A program made the position numbers and the translations under genes. Of a DNA stretch of 8,899 bases, positions 1-6,165 are shown piece by piece. The DNA comes from GCA-2716945 sp964342835 (GTDB lineage Bacteria > Pseudomonadota > Gammaproteobacteria > GCA-002705445 > GCA-002716945), in contig CAYFGJ010000043.1 of assembly GCA_964342835.1 (NCBI GenBank), positions 1 to 8,899 of the forward strand. The letters run 5' to 3'. The notes beneath the pieces are model-generated. The model was not told the DNA's origin and ran no database searches. It saw nothing but the letters and a program-made list of their open reading frames with translations. The stretch's first letter is position 1. Every line of letters starts with the position of its first letter.

Positions 1-105
1 GACCTATTATGTTACCAAGACCAGGACCAACTACCGCGATAGACGTAATTGCTGCAGATATTGAAGTAATAAAGTCATAACCATAATAAGAAAATATACC
101 TGTAA
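1..105 (-). pseudogene. TrkH-like fourth pore-loop fragment fused behind pyrE start
   Basis: Translated on the minus strand in the same frame as the pyrE start, this segment (residues about 36-70) reads as a hydrophobic stretch, then YDFITSISAAIT, then VGPGLGNIIG. In TrkH/TrkG potassium uptake subunits the last pore-helix and selectivity-filter region has this pattern: a D-F-x-[TS] turn, an S/G-A-A-x-T pore helix, then [NL]-x-GPGLG, often followed by an IIGP-like turn. The incomplete last codon here begins with C, compatible with the expected proline. PyrE does not contain this motif. The exact join cannot be placed; it lies between about 86 and 115, around an A-rich tract at 103-116. Family assignment is from memory of the motif, not from a search. 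Confidence 0.6.
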
Positions 106-211
106 TAAAAAAATAAGGGCTGCTTCTACCTGAATTCAAAATAAAATTACCAAATTTAAGAATTTCATGGTCTAATGTGAATTCTATAAAATTGTTTTTA
201 ATATTTGACAT
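1..211 (-). CDS. pyrE: Orotate phosphoribosyltransferase N-terminus, joined in frame to TrkH-like sequence (partial, probably chimeric)
   Basis: The frame opens with ATG at 211 and runs open off the left edge (70 codons). Residues 8-35 match the start of orotate phosphoribosyltransferase, the enzyme that joins orotate to PRPP to make OMP in pyrimidine synthesis: FIEF at 8-11, LKFG at 18-21 and SGRSSPYFF at 27-35 are family hallmarks. PyrE should then continue with an NAGLF-like segment and a long Rossmann-type domain carrying a GPAYKGI-like loop. Instead residues from about 36-42 onward read like a TrkH potassium-channel subunit. The gene lies head to head with the exonuclease III-type gene across 44 bases, the same pyrE-xth/crc neighbourhood known in Pseudomonas, which supports the pyrE start as native. 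The enzyme cannot be complete as written. PyrE identity of the N-terminus is strong; a functional product is doubtful. Confidence 0.75.
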   Translation of the reverse strand, partial: MSNIKNNFIEFTLDHEILKFGNFILNSGRSSPYFFITGIFSYYGYDFITSISAAITSIAVVGPGLGNIIG

Positions 212-235
212 TAATAAATATTTTATATCTATATT
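205..235 (+). promoter_or_regulatory. Possible promoter for the xth-ampG-rraA-ccmAB run
   Basis: A perfect TTGACA lies at 205-210, overlapping the pyrE start codon on the other strand, and a TATATT (one mismatch to the -10 consensus) lies at 230-235. The 19-nt spacer is longer than the preferred 17, and random AT-rich DNA gives many -10-like words, so this is tentative. It sits in the only gap upstream of the five-gene run. Confidence 0.3.
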
Positions 236-255
236 AACATAGTACAAATAAGTTT

Positions 256-1023
256 ATGAGAGTTTTGACGTTAAATGTATGTGGAATTAGAGCAAGTCAA
301 AAAAAAGGCTTATATGATTGGTTAAAAAATCAAAAAGCTGACTATATATGCTTGCAAGAAGTTAGGGCTAATGAACTGCAAATAGATTCGGAATTATTTA
401 ATTTAAAAGGTTATAAACGTTATTTGTCAACAGCTGAAAAAAAAGGATATAGTGGGGTATGTATATATGCAAAAAAAGAACCCATTGCAATTAATAAAAT
501 TTTTGGTTCAAAAATATTTGAAAATGAAGGTAGGTTTATATCATTAATTTATAAAAAATATATTGTTACATCGGTATACTTTCCATCTGGATCATCTAGC
601 GAAGAAAGACAAAAAATGAAATATAAATTTATGTCAAAATTTGAATCATATTTATTAAAGATAAAAAAATCTAAGAAAATGTCTATAATTTGTGGTGATT
701 GGAATATTGCTCATAAAAATATTGATATAAAAAATTGGAAATCTAATCAAAAAAATTCTGGTTTTCTACCAAAAGAGAGAGATTGGATGGACAAAATAAC
801 CGATAAAATTGGTTTTGTAGATGCATTTAGAGTATTAAATAAACTTCCAGATCAATATACTTGGTGGTCTAATAGAGGAAGAGCATGGGAAAAAAATGTT
901 GGTTGGAGAATAGATTATCAAATGATTACACCAAATATTGAAAATAAAGTTAATAAAGTAGCAATATATACTAAGAAGAGATTTTCTGATCATGCACCTT
1001 TAATAATTGATTATGTCTTATAA
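256..1023 (+). CDS. xth: Exonuclease III family AP endonuclease (Xth/ExoA type)
   Basis: A 255-residue protein of the endonuclease/exonuclease/phosphatase fold, close to the 250-270 residues usual for exonuclease III. It should cut DNA 5' of abasic sites and trim 3' ends in base excision repair in the cytoplasm. The catalytic set is complete: N7 in LTLNVCGIR, E35 in CLQEV, Y108 in SVYFPSG, D148 and N150 in GDWNIAH, D220 in WRIDYQ, and the D245-H246 pair in SDHAPL. Its position head to head with pyrE is the position held by crc in Pseudomonas; Crc is a family member that has lost nuclease function and regulates translation. With every metal-binding and catalytic residue present, this protein is more likely an active nuclease than a Crc-type regulator. 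First gene of a plus-strand run; its stop overlaps or nearly touches ampG. No clear ribosome binding site is seen before the ATG. Confidence 0.92.
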   Translation: MRVLTLNVCGIRASQKKGLYDWLKNQKADYICLQEVRANELQIDSELFNLKGYKRYLSTAEKKGYSGVCIYAKKEPIAINKIFGSKIFENEGRFISLIYKKYIVTSVYFPSGSSSEERQKMKYKFMSKFESYLLKIKKSKKMSIICGDWNIAHKNIDIKNWKSNQKNSGFLPKERDWMDKITDKIGFVDAFRVLNKLPDQYTWWSNRGRAWEKNVGWRIDYQMITPNIENKVNKVAIYTKKRFSDHAPLIIDYVL

Positions 1024-2278
1024 TTTAAAAAATAATTTAATGAAATCAATTCACCCATATTTAGAAAAAAAGATGGTAATTACATTATTAATGGGTTTTG
1101 TTTCAGGAGTTCCTCTTCTTCTGACGATAACTTTGCTTCAAGCATGGCTTACAGACGAAGGTATATCTAAATCTACGATTGGATTATTTGCATTGGTTGG
1201 TTTACCATATTCTTTTAAATTTATCTGGGCTCCTGTATTTGATAGATTTGTAATTAGCAAACTTGGAAGAAGAAGAGGCTGGCTAATACTAAGTCAAATA
1301 TTATTAATAATTTCTATCGTATTATTAGGATTAAGCAATCCCGGTATGAATGCTCTCAATGTAGCGTTATTGGCTCTTATTGTTACTTTCTTCTCAGCTT
1401 CACAAGATATAATTATTGATGCATACAGAAGAGAATCTTTGACAGATGAAGAACAAACTATTGGAGCATCAGCATATGTCCTAGGATATAGAATCGGGGC
1501 ATTAGCAGCTGGTGCAGGTGGTCTTATATTAGCTGACATTTTCTCTTATCAATTTGTATATGCTTTTATGGCTGCAATTATGATTATCGGTGTTATAACT
1601 ACAATTATTGCTGATGAACCCGTAAGTCAAGGTGAACCAAAAAATTTTAAAGATGCTGTTATTAAGCCATTTAGTGAATTTTTTCAAAGATATAGTAATG
1701 AAAAAGAAAAATATATCATACCAATTTTGATTTTGCTCTTTATTTTATTGTACAAGGTGGGTGATACAATGGCTCATTCTTTAAGTACAAACTTTTATCT
1801 AGATATTGGTTTTACTAAAACAGAAATAGGTACCGTAGTTAAAATATTTGGGTTAGTTGCAACATTGATTGGTGCTTTTTTAGGTGGTCTTATTTCACTT
1901 AGAATAGGTTTATATCAATCTCTTTTTTTGTTTGGAGTTTTCCAAGCAATTGCTACATTAGGTTTTTCAGTCCTATCAGTTATAGGAAATTACATTGAAG
2001 CATTAATGATTGTAATCTCGTTAGAAAATTTAGCTGCAGGAATGGGTTATACAGCGTATTTAGCATTTATTGCAAATATGACTAACAAGGAATTTACAGC
2101 TACTCAATTTGCCTTAATGACAGCTCTTATGTCCATACCAAGAACTGTATTATCAGGAACATCAGGATTTTTAGTTGAAATCATGGATTGGCAGATATAC
2201 TTCATTTTCTGCTCTTTGATTGCAATACCTGCTTTGGTAATATTAATTAAGATACGTGGAGTTATAAAAAATGAATGA
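1013..2278 (+). CDS. ampG: AmpG-like muropeptide permease (MFS)
   Basis: A very hydrophobic major-facilitator protein of about 412-423 residues. AmpG carries anhydro-muropeptides (GlcNAc-anhMurNAc peptides) from the periplasm to the cytoplasm for cell-wall recycling. The N-terminal block has the AmpG signature: a GFVSGVPLLLT segment, LQAWLTDEGIS, then TIGLFALVGLPYSFKF and WAPVFDR, followed by the GRRRGW loop between helices 2 and 3; the SASQDIIIDAYRRE segment is also typical. E. coli AmpG is longer (491 residues, 14 helices); this one resembles the shorter 12-helix form. Start choice is open: TTG at 1007, ATG at 1013 (overlapping xth by 11 nt) or ATG at 1040 (just after the xth stop); none has a good Shine-Dalgarno site. 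The stop overlaps rraA by 8 nt, pointing to translational coupling. Related MFS transporters of unknown cargo cannot be fully excluded. Confidence 0.85.
   Translation: MSYNLKNNLMKSIHPYLEKKMVITLLMGFVSGVPLLLTITLLQAWLTDEGISKSTIGLFALVGLPYSFKFIWAPVFDRFVISKLGRRRGWLILSQILLIISIVLLGLSNPGMNALNVALLALIVTFFSASQDIIIDAYRRESLTDEEQTIGASAYVLGYRIGALAAGAGGLILADIFSYQFVYAFMAAIMIIGVITTIIADEPVSQGEPKNFKDAVIKPFSEFFQRYSNEKEKYIIPILILLFILLYKVGDTMAHSLSTNFYLDIGFTKTEIGTVVKIFGLVATLIGAFLGGLISLRIGLYQSLFLFGVFQAIATLGFSVLSVIGNYIEALMIVISLENLAAGMGYTAYLAFIANMTNKEFTATQFALMTALMSIPRTVLSGTSGFLVEIMDWQIYFIFCSLIAIPALVILIKIRGVIKNE
2258..2261 (+). promoter_or_regulatory. Shine-Dalgarno-like GGAG before rraA
   Basis: GGAG ends 9 nt before the ATG at 2271, inside the last codons of ampG. 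It is the clearest ribosome binding site in the window and supports that start rather than a later one. Confidence 0.45.
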
Positions 2279-2756
2279 ATTTACTATAGCTGATTTGTGT
2301 GATCAAAATGATGATATAGAAATTGTTAATCCAATATTTAAATCTTATGGATTAAATACAAATTTTTCAGGAATAATAAAAACAATAAAAGTAAATAATG
2401 ATAATTCATATGTAAAAAAACTTCTAGAGAGCAATGGAAAGGGCTATGTCATGGTAATTGATGGAGGAGCATCATTGGATTGTGCATTAATGGGAGATAA
2501 TCTTGCAAAACAAGCATGTGAAAACAATTGGAATGGTATATTAATAAATGGGTGTATTAGAGACTCTAAGATTATTAATACGCTACCAATTAGTATAAAA
2601 GCATTAAATACTTCACCAAAAAAAAGCATCAAAAATAATTTGGGGGAATATGATATAGACATATCTTTTGCTGGAGTAACTTTTGTAAATGGTTATTATA
2701 TTTACTCTGATGAAGATGGAATTATCGTTTCCAGAAAAAATTTAATACAAAAATAA
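2271..2756 (+). CDS. rraA: RraA family protein (RNase E inhibitor / HMG-CHA aldolase family)
   Basis: A 161-residue protein matching RraA over its whole length and at the usual size. It opens with TIADLCD, has FSG at 32-34, the DGG-x-SLDCALMGD block at 64-76, NGCIRD at 93-98 and FAGVTF at 133-138, ending with YSDEDGIIV. E. coli RraA is a trimer that binds RNase E and slows mRNA decay; relatives with the G-D and R-D pairs seen here (G75-D76, R97-D98) are divalent-metal 4-hydroxy-4-methyl-2-oxoglutarate aldolases that also decarboxylate oxaloacetate. Sequence alone does not separate the two roles, although the close match to the gammaproteobacterial RraA pattern favours the regulator name. Overlaps ampG by 8 nt and is followed after one base by ccmA. 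Confidence 0.88.
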   Translation: MNEFTIADLCDQNDDIEIVNPIFKSYGLNTNFSGIIKTIKVNNDNSYVKKLLESNGKGYVMVIDGGASLDCALMGDNLAKQACENNWNGILINGCIRDSKIINTLPISIKALNTSPKKSIKNNLGEYDIDISFAGVTFVNGYYIYSDEDGIIVSRKNLIQK

Positions 2757-2757
2757 T

Positions 2758-3372
2758 ATGAGAAATAGTTACATAAAAATAGAGAATGTAACATTTACAA
2801 GAAATGATAAAAAAATATTTCCAAATATATCTATAGATATAACTCATTCACAAATTATTAATATATTTGGACCAAATGGTAGCGGCAAAACATCATTTGT
2901 CAGAACTGTTGTTGGATTAAGTGAACCTAGTACTGGGAAAATAAAAAATACATTTGAAGATGAAACAAATAATCAAATTATATTCGTGGGGCATAAATTA
3001 GGTCTAAAAAAAGATCTTACTATTAATGAAAATTTACGATATTGCCAAGAATTTTATGGTTTATATAACCAAGATAAAATTGATGATGCGCTCCATAAAT
3101 TCAAAATAATAGAATCTAAAAATATTCCAATTAAATATTTATCGCAAGGCCAAAAAAAGATGGTCGGGTTGGCAAAATTAATGATAGTTCCTTTTATAAT
3201 TTGGGTAATTGATGAACCGTATACATCATTAGATACAACTTCATCTAATATTTTAAATTCTGTAATGAAACAACACGTATCCAATAAAGGCGTAATAATC
3301 ATGACTAATCATGTAAAATTACAAAACCAAGACCTAAATATAAAAAATATTTCTATTTTACAAAATGAATAA
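2758..3372 (+). CDS. ccmA: Cytochrome c maturation ABC ATPase CcmA
   Basis: A 204-residue ABC ATPase of CcmA length. Walker A is GPNGSGKT at 38-45, the signature is LSQGQKK at 128-134, Walker B is VIDEP at 150-154 followed by the D-loop SLD at 157-159, and the switch histidine is H185 in MTNH. The signature with Q-G-Q-K-K and the DEPYTSLD run are typical of CcmA, and the next gene is ccmB, which makes the assignment firm. With CcmB and CcmC it forms the inner-membrane complex whose ATP hydrolysis releases haem-loaded CcmE during System I cytochrome c assembly; the ATPase sits on the cytoplasmic face. The ATG lies one base after the rraA stop, and the gene overlaps ccmB by 8 nt. No ribosome binding site is evident. 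Confidence 0.95.
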   Translation: MRNSYIKIENVTFTRNDKKIFPNISIDITHSQIINIFGPNGSGKTSFVRTVVGLSEPSTGKIKNTFEDETNNQIIFVGHKLGLKKDLTINENLRYCQEFYGLYNQDKIDDALHKFKIIESKNIPIKYLSQGQKKMVGLAKLMIVPFIIWVIDEPYTSLDTTSSNILNSVMKQHVSNKGVIIMTNHVKLQNQDLNIKNISILQNE

Positions 3373-4033
3373 ATTTTTATTTTCAATTAAAAAAGAATTT
3401 ACACTTCTAAAGAGGTCTGGATACGAACCTTTTATTCCGATTATATATCTAATATTGATAATGTTATTTTTCTCTATAGCTGTTGGATATATGGGGAAAG
3501 CTGTTTTCAATGAATTAATTCCTTTATTTACTTGGATTGCATGTCTACTAATATGCATTTTAAATATAGAAAATATTTTTAGAGAAGATTTTGATGATGG
3601 TTCTTTAGAATTAATTATGATTAATTTTAATTTTTTAGAAATTAATATTTTAGCTAAAATATTTTCTCATTGGGTATTATCAAATTTCCCAATTGTTTTA
3701 ATAGCCCCAATAATAACATTAATATTAGGTCTAGATACTGATACAGCTTTAATATTATTTGTGAGTTTGTTATTAGGTACTCCAACATTGACATTAATTG
3801 GAGCTATAGCAGCTGCCTTAACTGTAGGACTAAAGAATAATAAAATTCTATTATCAATTGTTGTGTTGCCACTATATGTTCCAGTGCTAATTTTTGGTAC
3901 ATCAGCTGTTAATAATTCATATTTGAAAATGCAATATACATCAGAACTGTACTTATTGCTTATTTTATTCTTAATTTTTTTGTTAATAGCACCATTTGCA
4001 TGCTCTAGAGCACTGAAAATTAGCTTAGACTAA
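3365..4033 (+). CDS. ccmB: Haem exporter / cytochrome c maturation membrane protein CcmB
   Basis: A 222-residue integral membrane protein (E. coli CcmB is 220) with about six hydrophobic segments. Family landmarks are the short basic N-terminus with KKEFTLLKRSG, the cytoplasmic loop IFREDFDDGSLELI at about 71-84, and the LPLYVPVLIFG segment before the penultimate helix. CcmB is the membrane subunit paired with CcmA. Its start overlaps the end of ccmA by 8 nt, so the two are probably translationally coupled. It is the last gene of the plus-strand run; its TAA at 4031-4033 overlaps the stop codon of ccmC, which runs the opposite way, so no terminator can lie between the two. Confidence 0.95.
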   Translation: MNKFLFSIKKEFTLLKRSGYEPFIPIIYLILIMLFFSIAVGYMGKAVFNELIPLFTWIACLLICILNIENIFREDFDDGSLELIMINFNFLEINILAKIFSHWVLSNFPIVLIAPIITLILGLDTDTALILFVSLLLGTPTLTLIGAIAAALTVGLKNNKILLSIVVLPLYVPVLIFGTSAVNNSYLKMQYTSELYLLLILFLIFLLIAPFACSRALKISLD

Positions 4034-4755
4034 ACTTGTTTAATCCATGATTTGTTTTTTTCTCTGATTAAAATCATATTTCTAGCAGAAAGTAAAATTG
4101 CCCCAATAAAATAAAAAGTAAAACCAGCTGTTGAATAAAGTAATGGTATCAACATTTCAGTTGATATAGATGGTGATCCAAATTTAATAACAGATGGTCC
4201 TTGATGTAAAGTATTCCACCATTCAACAGAAAAATGAATAATCGGAATATTAATAAAACCAATAATTGCTAATATGCTTGCTGCTCTCGCTCCTTTTCTA
4301 TAATCATCAAATGAATAATTTAGAAAAATAATAGACAAGTAAATAAAAAATAATATTAATTCAGATGTTAATCTCGCATCCCATACCCACCAGGTCCCCC
4401 ACATGGGTTTGCCCCAAATAGAACCAGTAATAAGAGTTAATAATGTAAAAAAAGCGCCAATTTTTGCAGCTGAAATCACAAGTATCTCAAACACTTTTAT
4501 TCTCCATATAATTGATATTAACGAACAAAAAAATAAAACGCTGTATGAAAAAAGAGAAAGCCAGGCACTCGGCACGTGAACATAAATAATTCTGTAAGCG
4601 TCACCTTGTTGATAGTCAGATGGCGCAATAAATAGCCCATTATAAAAAGCATATGATATTAAAAAAAAGGAAATTATTAGTGCCCATGGTATGACATAAG
4701 ATGCAAATGTATAAAAACCGTATGGTGAAATTTTTTCTAATATTTTCCGAAACAT
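4030..4755 (-). CDS. ccmC: Haem-handling cytochrome c maturation protein CcmC
   Basis: A 241-residue polytopic membrane protein (E. coli CcmC is 245). It carries the haem-binding tryptophan-rich motif WGTWWVWD at 119-126 followed by RLTSEL, with the two periplasmic axial histidines at H60 in YVHVPSAW and H184 in NTLHQGPS. CcmC binds haem at the outer face of the inner membrane and passes it to CcmE. In E. coli and most relatives ccmA, B, C and D run in one direction; here ccmC faces ccmAB tail to tail, sharing a 4-nt overlap (TAG against TAA). The short length and single W-rich domain exclude CcmF and the longer System II CcsA/ResC proteins. No ccmD follows it, because its 3' side is occupied by ccmB. 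It is probably transcribed from the 48-base gap at 4756-4803. Confidence 0.95.
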   Translation of the reverse strand: MFRKILEKISPYGFYTFASYVIPWALIISFFLISYAFYNGLFIAPSDYQQGDAYRIIYVHVPSAWLSLFSYSVLFFCSLISIIWRIKVFEILVISAAKIGAFFTLLTLITGSIWGKPMWGTWWVWDARLTSELILFFIYLSIIFLNYSFDDYRKGARAASILAIIGFINIPIIHFSVEWWNTLHQGPSVIKFGSPSISTEMLIPLLYSTAGFTFYFIGAILLSARNMILIREKNKSWIKQV

Positions 4756-4770
4756 ATCTATAGAATTGAG

Positions 4771-4780
4771 TATTATAATA
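4771..4780. promoter_or_regulatory. Palindromic -10-like element between ccmC and the small ORF
   Basis: The ten bases TATTATAATA are a perfect inverted repeat, so each strand carries TATAAT (4774-4779 on plus, 4772-4777 on minus). It lies in the middle of a 48-base gap between divergent reading frames and could serve as a shared -10 region. No good -35 is seen at the proper distance on either strand, so the call is tentative. Confidence 0.3.
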
Positions 4781-4803
4781 ACATAAAATTAACATTGTAT
4801 TGT

Positions 4804-4947
4804 ATGAATAATAAGAAGCAAAATAATTTTCTTAAAGATTATGAGATCACGCTTACAACATGGAATAAATGTTTCCTAGGAAAATACAAACTTCTAAAAA
4901 AGATTAATAAAAAAGCTTATAATGAATCACAAAAAAATTCTAAGTAA
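4804..4947 (+). CDS. Possible small basic protein, 47 residues, unknown function
   Basis: An open frame from ATG 4804 to TAA 4945-4947 fills the space between ccmC and nudE. The product is hydrophilic and basic (many K and N), with one Cys and one Trp in TTWNKCFLGKYK at about 18-29 and a helix-like KKINKKAYNESQK tail. It has no membrane segment or signal peptide, so it is not CcmD, the small membrane partner of CcmC. In favour of a real gene: this genome leaves little unused DNA, the frame covers the gap almost exactly, its stop overlaps the nudE stop by 8 nt tail to tail, and a TATAAT lies 25 nt upstream. Against: it is short, has no ribosome binding site, and AT-rich DNA can yield such frames by chance. 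I do not recognise a family. Confidence 0.5.
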   Translation: MNNKKQNNFLKDYEITLTTWNKCFLGKYKLLKKINKKAYNESQKNSK

Positions 4948-5467
4948 TGATTTTTTCTAATAAATAAATACAAGATATAGCTCTAGAATCTAGATTTTTC
5001 TGCTCATTTACAAAATTAAATAAATTATCTTTTTTACATTTGATTATTTCTAACTCTTCAGGTTCATCTCCAATTAACTTAGAAACTTCTAAATTTTTAG
5101 CTAAAACAACATGGGTTTTATGGTTTATGTAGCCTGGAGCCATATCTAGAGTGTATATATGTTTAAGTTCATTAGATTTAAATCCTACTTCTTCCTGAAG
5201 CTCTCTATTAGCTGCTTCCAAAATATCTTCTCCATTATCAATACGCCCTTTAGGCAAGGTAACAGAATAATCATTTATAGCTGCAGCATATTCCTTTACA
5301 AACAAAATGTCATTTTCTATAAAAGGTATAATCATGACTGCCCCTACACCTGAACCAGAAATAATTTCAAAATTATGCAAGTTGTTATTACCAAAATCAA
5401 TATCTAAGCTTTCTATCTTAAATAGTCTAGTCTGAATAATTGTTTTTTTATCTATAATTTTTGGCAT
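4940..5467 (-). CDS. nudE: NudE-type Nudix hydrolase (ADP-ribose / NADH / AppA pyrophosphatase)
   Basis: A 175-residue Nudix enzyme. The Nudix box is complete: G74, E80, then REL at 88-90 and EEVGF at 92-96, fitting GX5EX7REUXEEXGU. Before it come an LPKGRID turn typical of NudE and the FVKEYAAA strand; after it come DMAPGYINHKTHVVLA and GDEPEELE, which match the NudE pattern (E. coli NudE is 186 residues). The enzyme should split ADP-linked compounds such as ADP-ribose, NADH and diadenosine phosphates to AMP plus the other half, in the cytoplasm with Mg2+. The divergent neighbour resembles YrfG, also a close neighbour of nudE in E. coli, which strengthens the subfamily call. Its 3' end converges on the small ORF. 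Confidence 0.88.
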   Translation of the reverse strand: MPKIIDKKTIIQTRLFKIESLDIDFGNNNLHNFEIISGSGVGAVMIIPFIENDILFVKEYAAAINDYSVTLPKGRIDNGEDILEAANRELQEEVGFKSNELKHIYTLDMAPGYINHKTHVVLAKNLEVSKLIGDEPEELEIIKCKKDNLFNFVNEQKNLDSRAISCIYLLEKIIT

Positions 5468-5505
5468 AAAATATAAAGTTATTAATTATAATAAAATATA
5501 CAATA
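5468..5505. promoter_or_regulatory. Divergent promoter gap between nudE and the yrfG-like gene
   Basis: These 38 bases separate two head-to-head start codons and are almost entirely A and T. A TATAAT at 5487-5492 reads on the plus strand; its start point would fall only a few bases before the ATG at 5506, implying a very short leader. On the minus strand TATAAT-like and TATAAC-like words also occur. No -35 is convincing. Promoters for both genes must lie here or reach into the neighbouring gene. Confidence 0.3.
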
Positions 5506-6165
5506 ATGATTATGCAATTAAAACAAGTTAAAAATTATTTAGTAGATATGGATGGTGTCATATTAGACATAAAATATGATCATTTCTTTTGGAAAGAACA
5601 TATGCCGCTAATCTACGCAAAAAAAAATAATTTAAGCCTTGAGCAATCAAAAAGAATTCTTCATCAAATATTCCATTATAAAATAAAGAATAGAGATTGG
5701 TATAATTTAGACTATTGGTCAAATATGATCGGAATAGATGTATTAAGAGAAAAAAAGAAACAAACGAATATGGACAAAATAAGTCTAAATAATGGAGCTA
5801 TAGAATTTCTTAAAATATTGAAGAAAGAAAATAAGAAAATTTTTTTAATCACAAATGCATATAAAAAGACATTAGATCTTAAAATGTCTAAATTCCCATT
5901 AGAAAAATATTTTGATGATATGATATGTTCACACGAATTAAATTATGTTAAAGAAGAATTACCTTTTTGGTATATGTTGAAGAAAAAATTAAATATCTCA
6001 TATGATAAAACTGTATTAGTGGAAGATACTTATGATAATATAAAATCTGCCAGCCTAGCTGGTATTACTAATTTTATTTATATTTCTGAAAAATGTTGCC
6101 CAGAAACTAAATTTAATATAATTAAAATTAAATCATTAGCGGAAATTTCTTCTGCACTCGAATAA
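5506..6165 (+). CDS. yrfG: HAD-family GMP/IMP nucleotidase, YrfG-like
   Basis: A 219-residue haloacid-dehalogenase-like phosphatase. Motif I is DMDGV at 14-18 with nucleophile D14 and acid/base D16, motif II is the T116 of FLITNA, K149 in YVKEE is the motif III lysine, and motif IV is VEDTYDN at 172-178. The cap region has FFWKEHMP and, further on, NRDWYNLDYWS; E. coli YrfG has closely similar FWQKLVP and LNWYCLDYWS segments, which separates it from other HAD enzymes such as Gph. YrfG removes phosphate from IMP and GMP. A second ATG at 5512 would shorten it by two residues; no ribosome binding site helps decide. Divergent from nudE. Its last 30 nt overlap the 3' end of ubiC on the other strand. 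Confidence 0.85.
   Translation: MIMQLKQVKNYLVDMDGVILDIKYDHFFWKEHMPLIYAKKNNLSLEQSKRILHQIFHYKIKNRDWYNLDYWSNMIGIDVLREKKKQTNMDKISLNNGAIEFLKILKKENKKIFLITNAYKKTLDLKMSKFPLEKYFDDMICSHELNYVKEELPFWYMLKKKLNISYDKTVLVEDTYDNIKSASLAGITNFIYISEKCCPETKFNIIKIKSLAEISSALE

Noticed and set aside
1007..1009. TTG as the ampG start
   Set aside because: Possible, but ATG codons at 1013 and 1040 are close, the extra residues are not needed by the family, and no ribosome binding site favours TTG.
1294..1539. Minus-strand open frame opposite ampG (81 residues)
   Set aside because: Lies wholly inside ampG and shows no recognisable motif; ampG explains the region.
2444..2662. Minus-strand open frame opposite rraA, looking hydrophobic
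   Set aside because: It is the complement of the conserved RraA core; chance open frame in AT-rich DNA.
3054..3558. Minus-strand frames opposite ccmA and ccmB
   Set aside because: Both lie over strongly recognised ccm genes and have no family resemblance.
4804..4947. The small ORF as ccmD
   Set aside because: CcmD is a small membrane protein with one hydrophobic helix near its start; this product is hydrophilic throughout and runs opposite to ccmC.
5159..5353. Plus-strand 64-residue frame opposite nudE
   Set aside because: Complement of the Nudix box region; no independent support.
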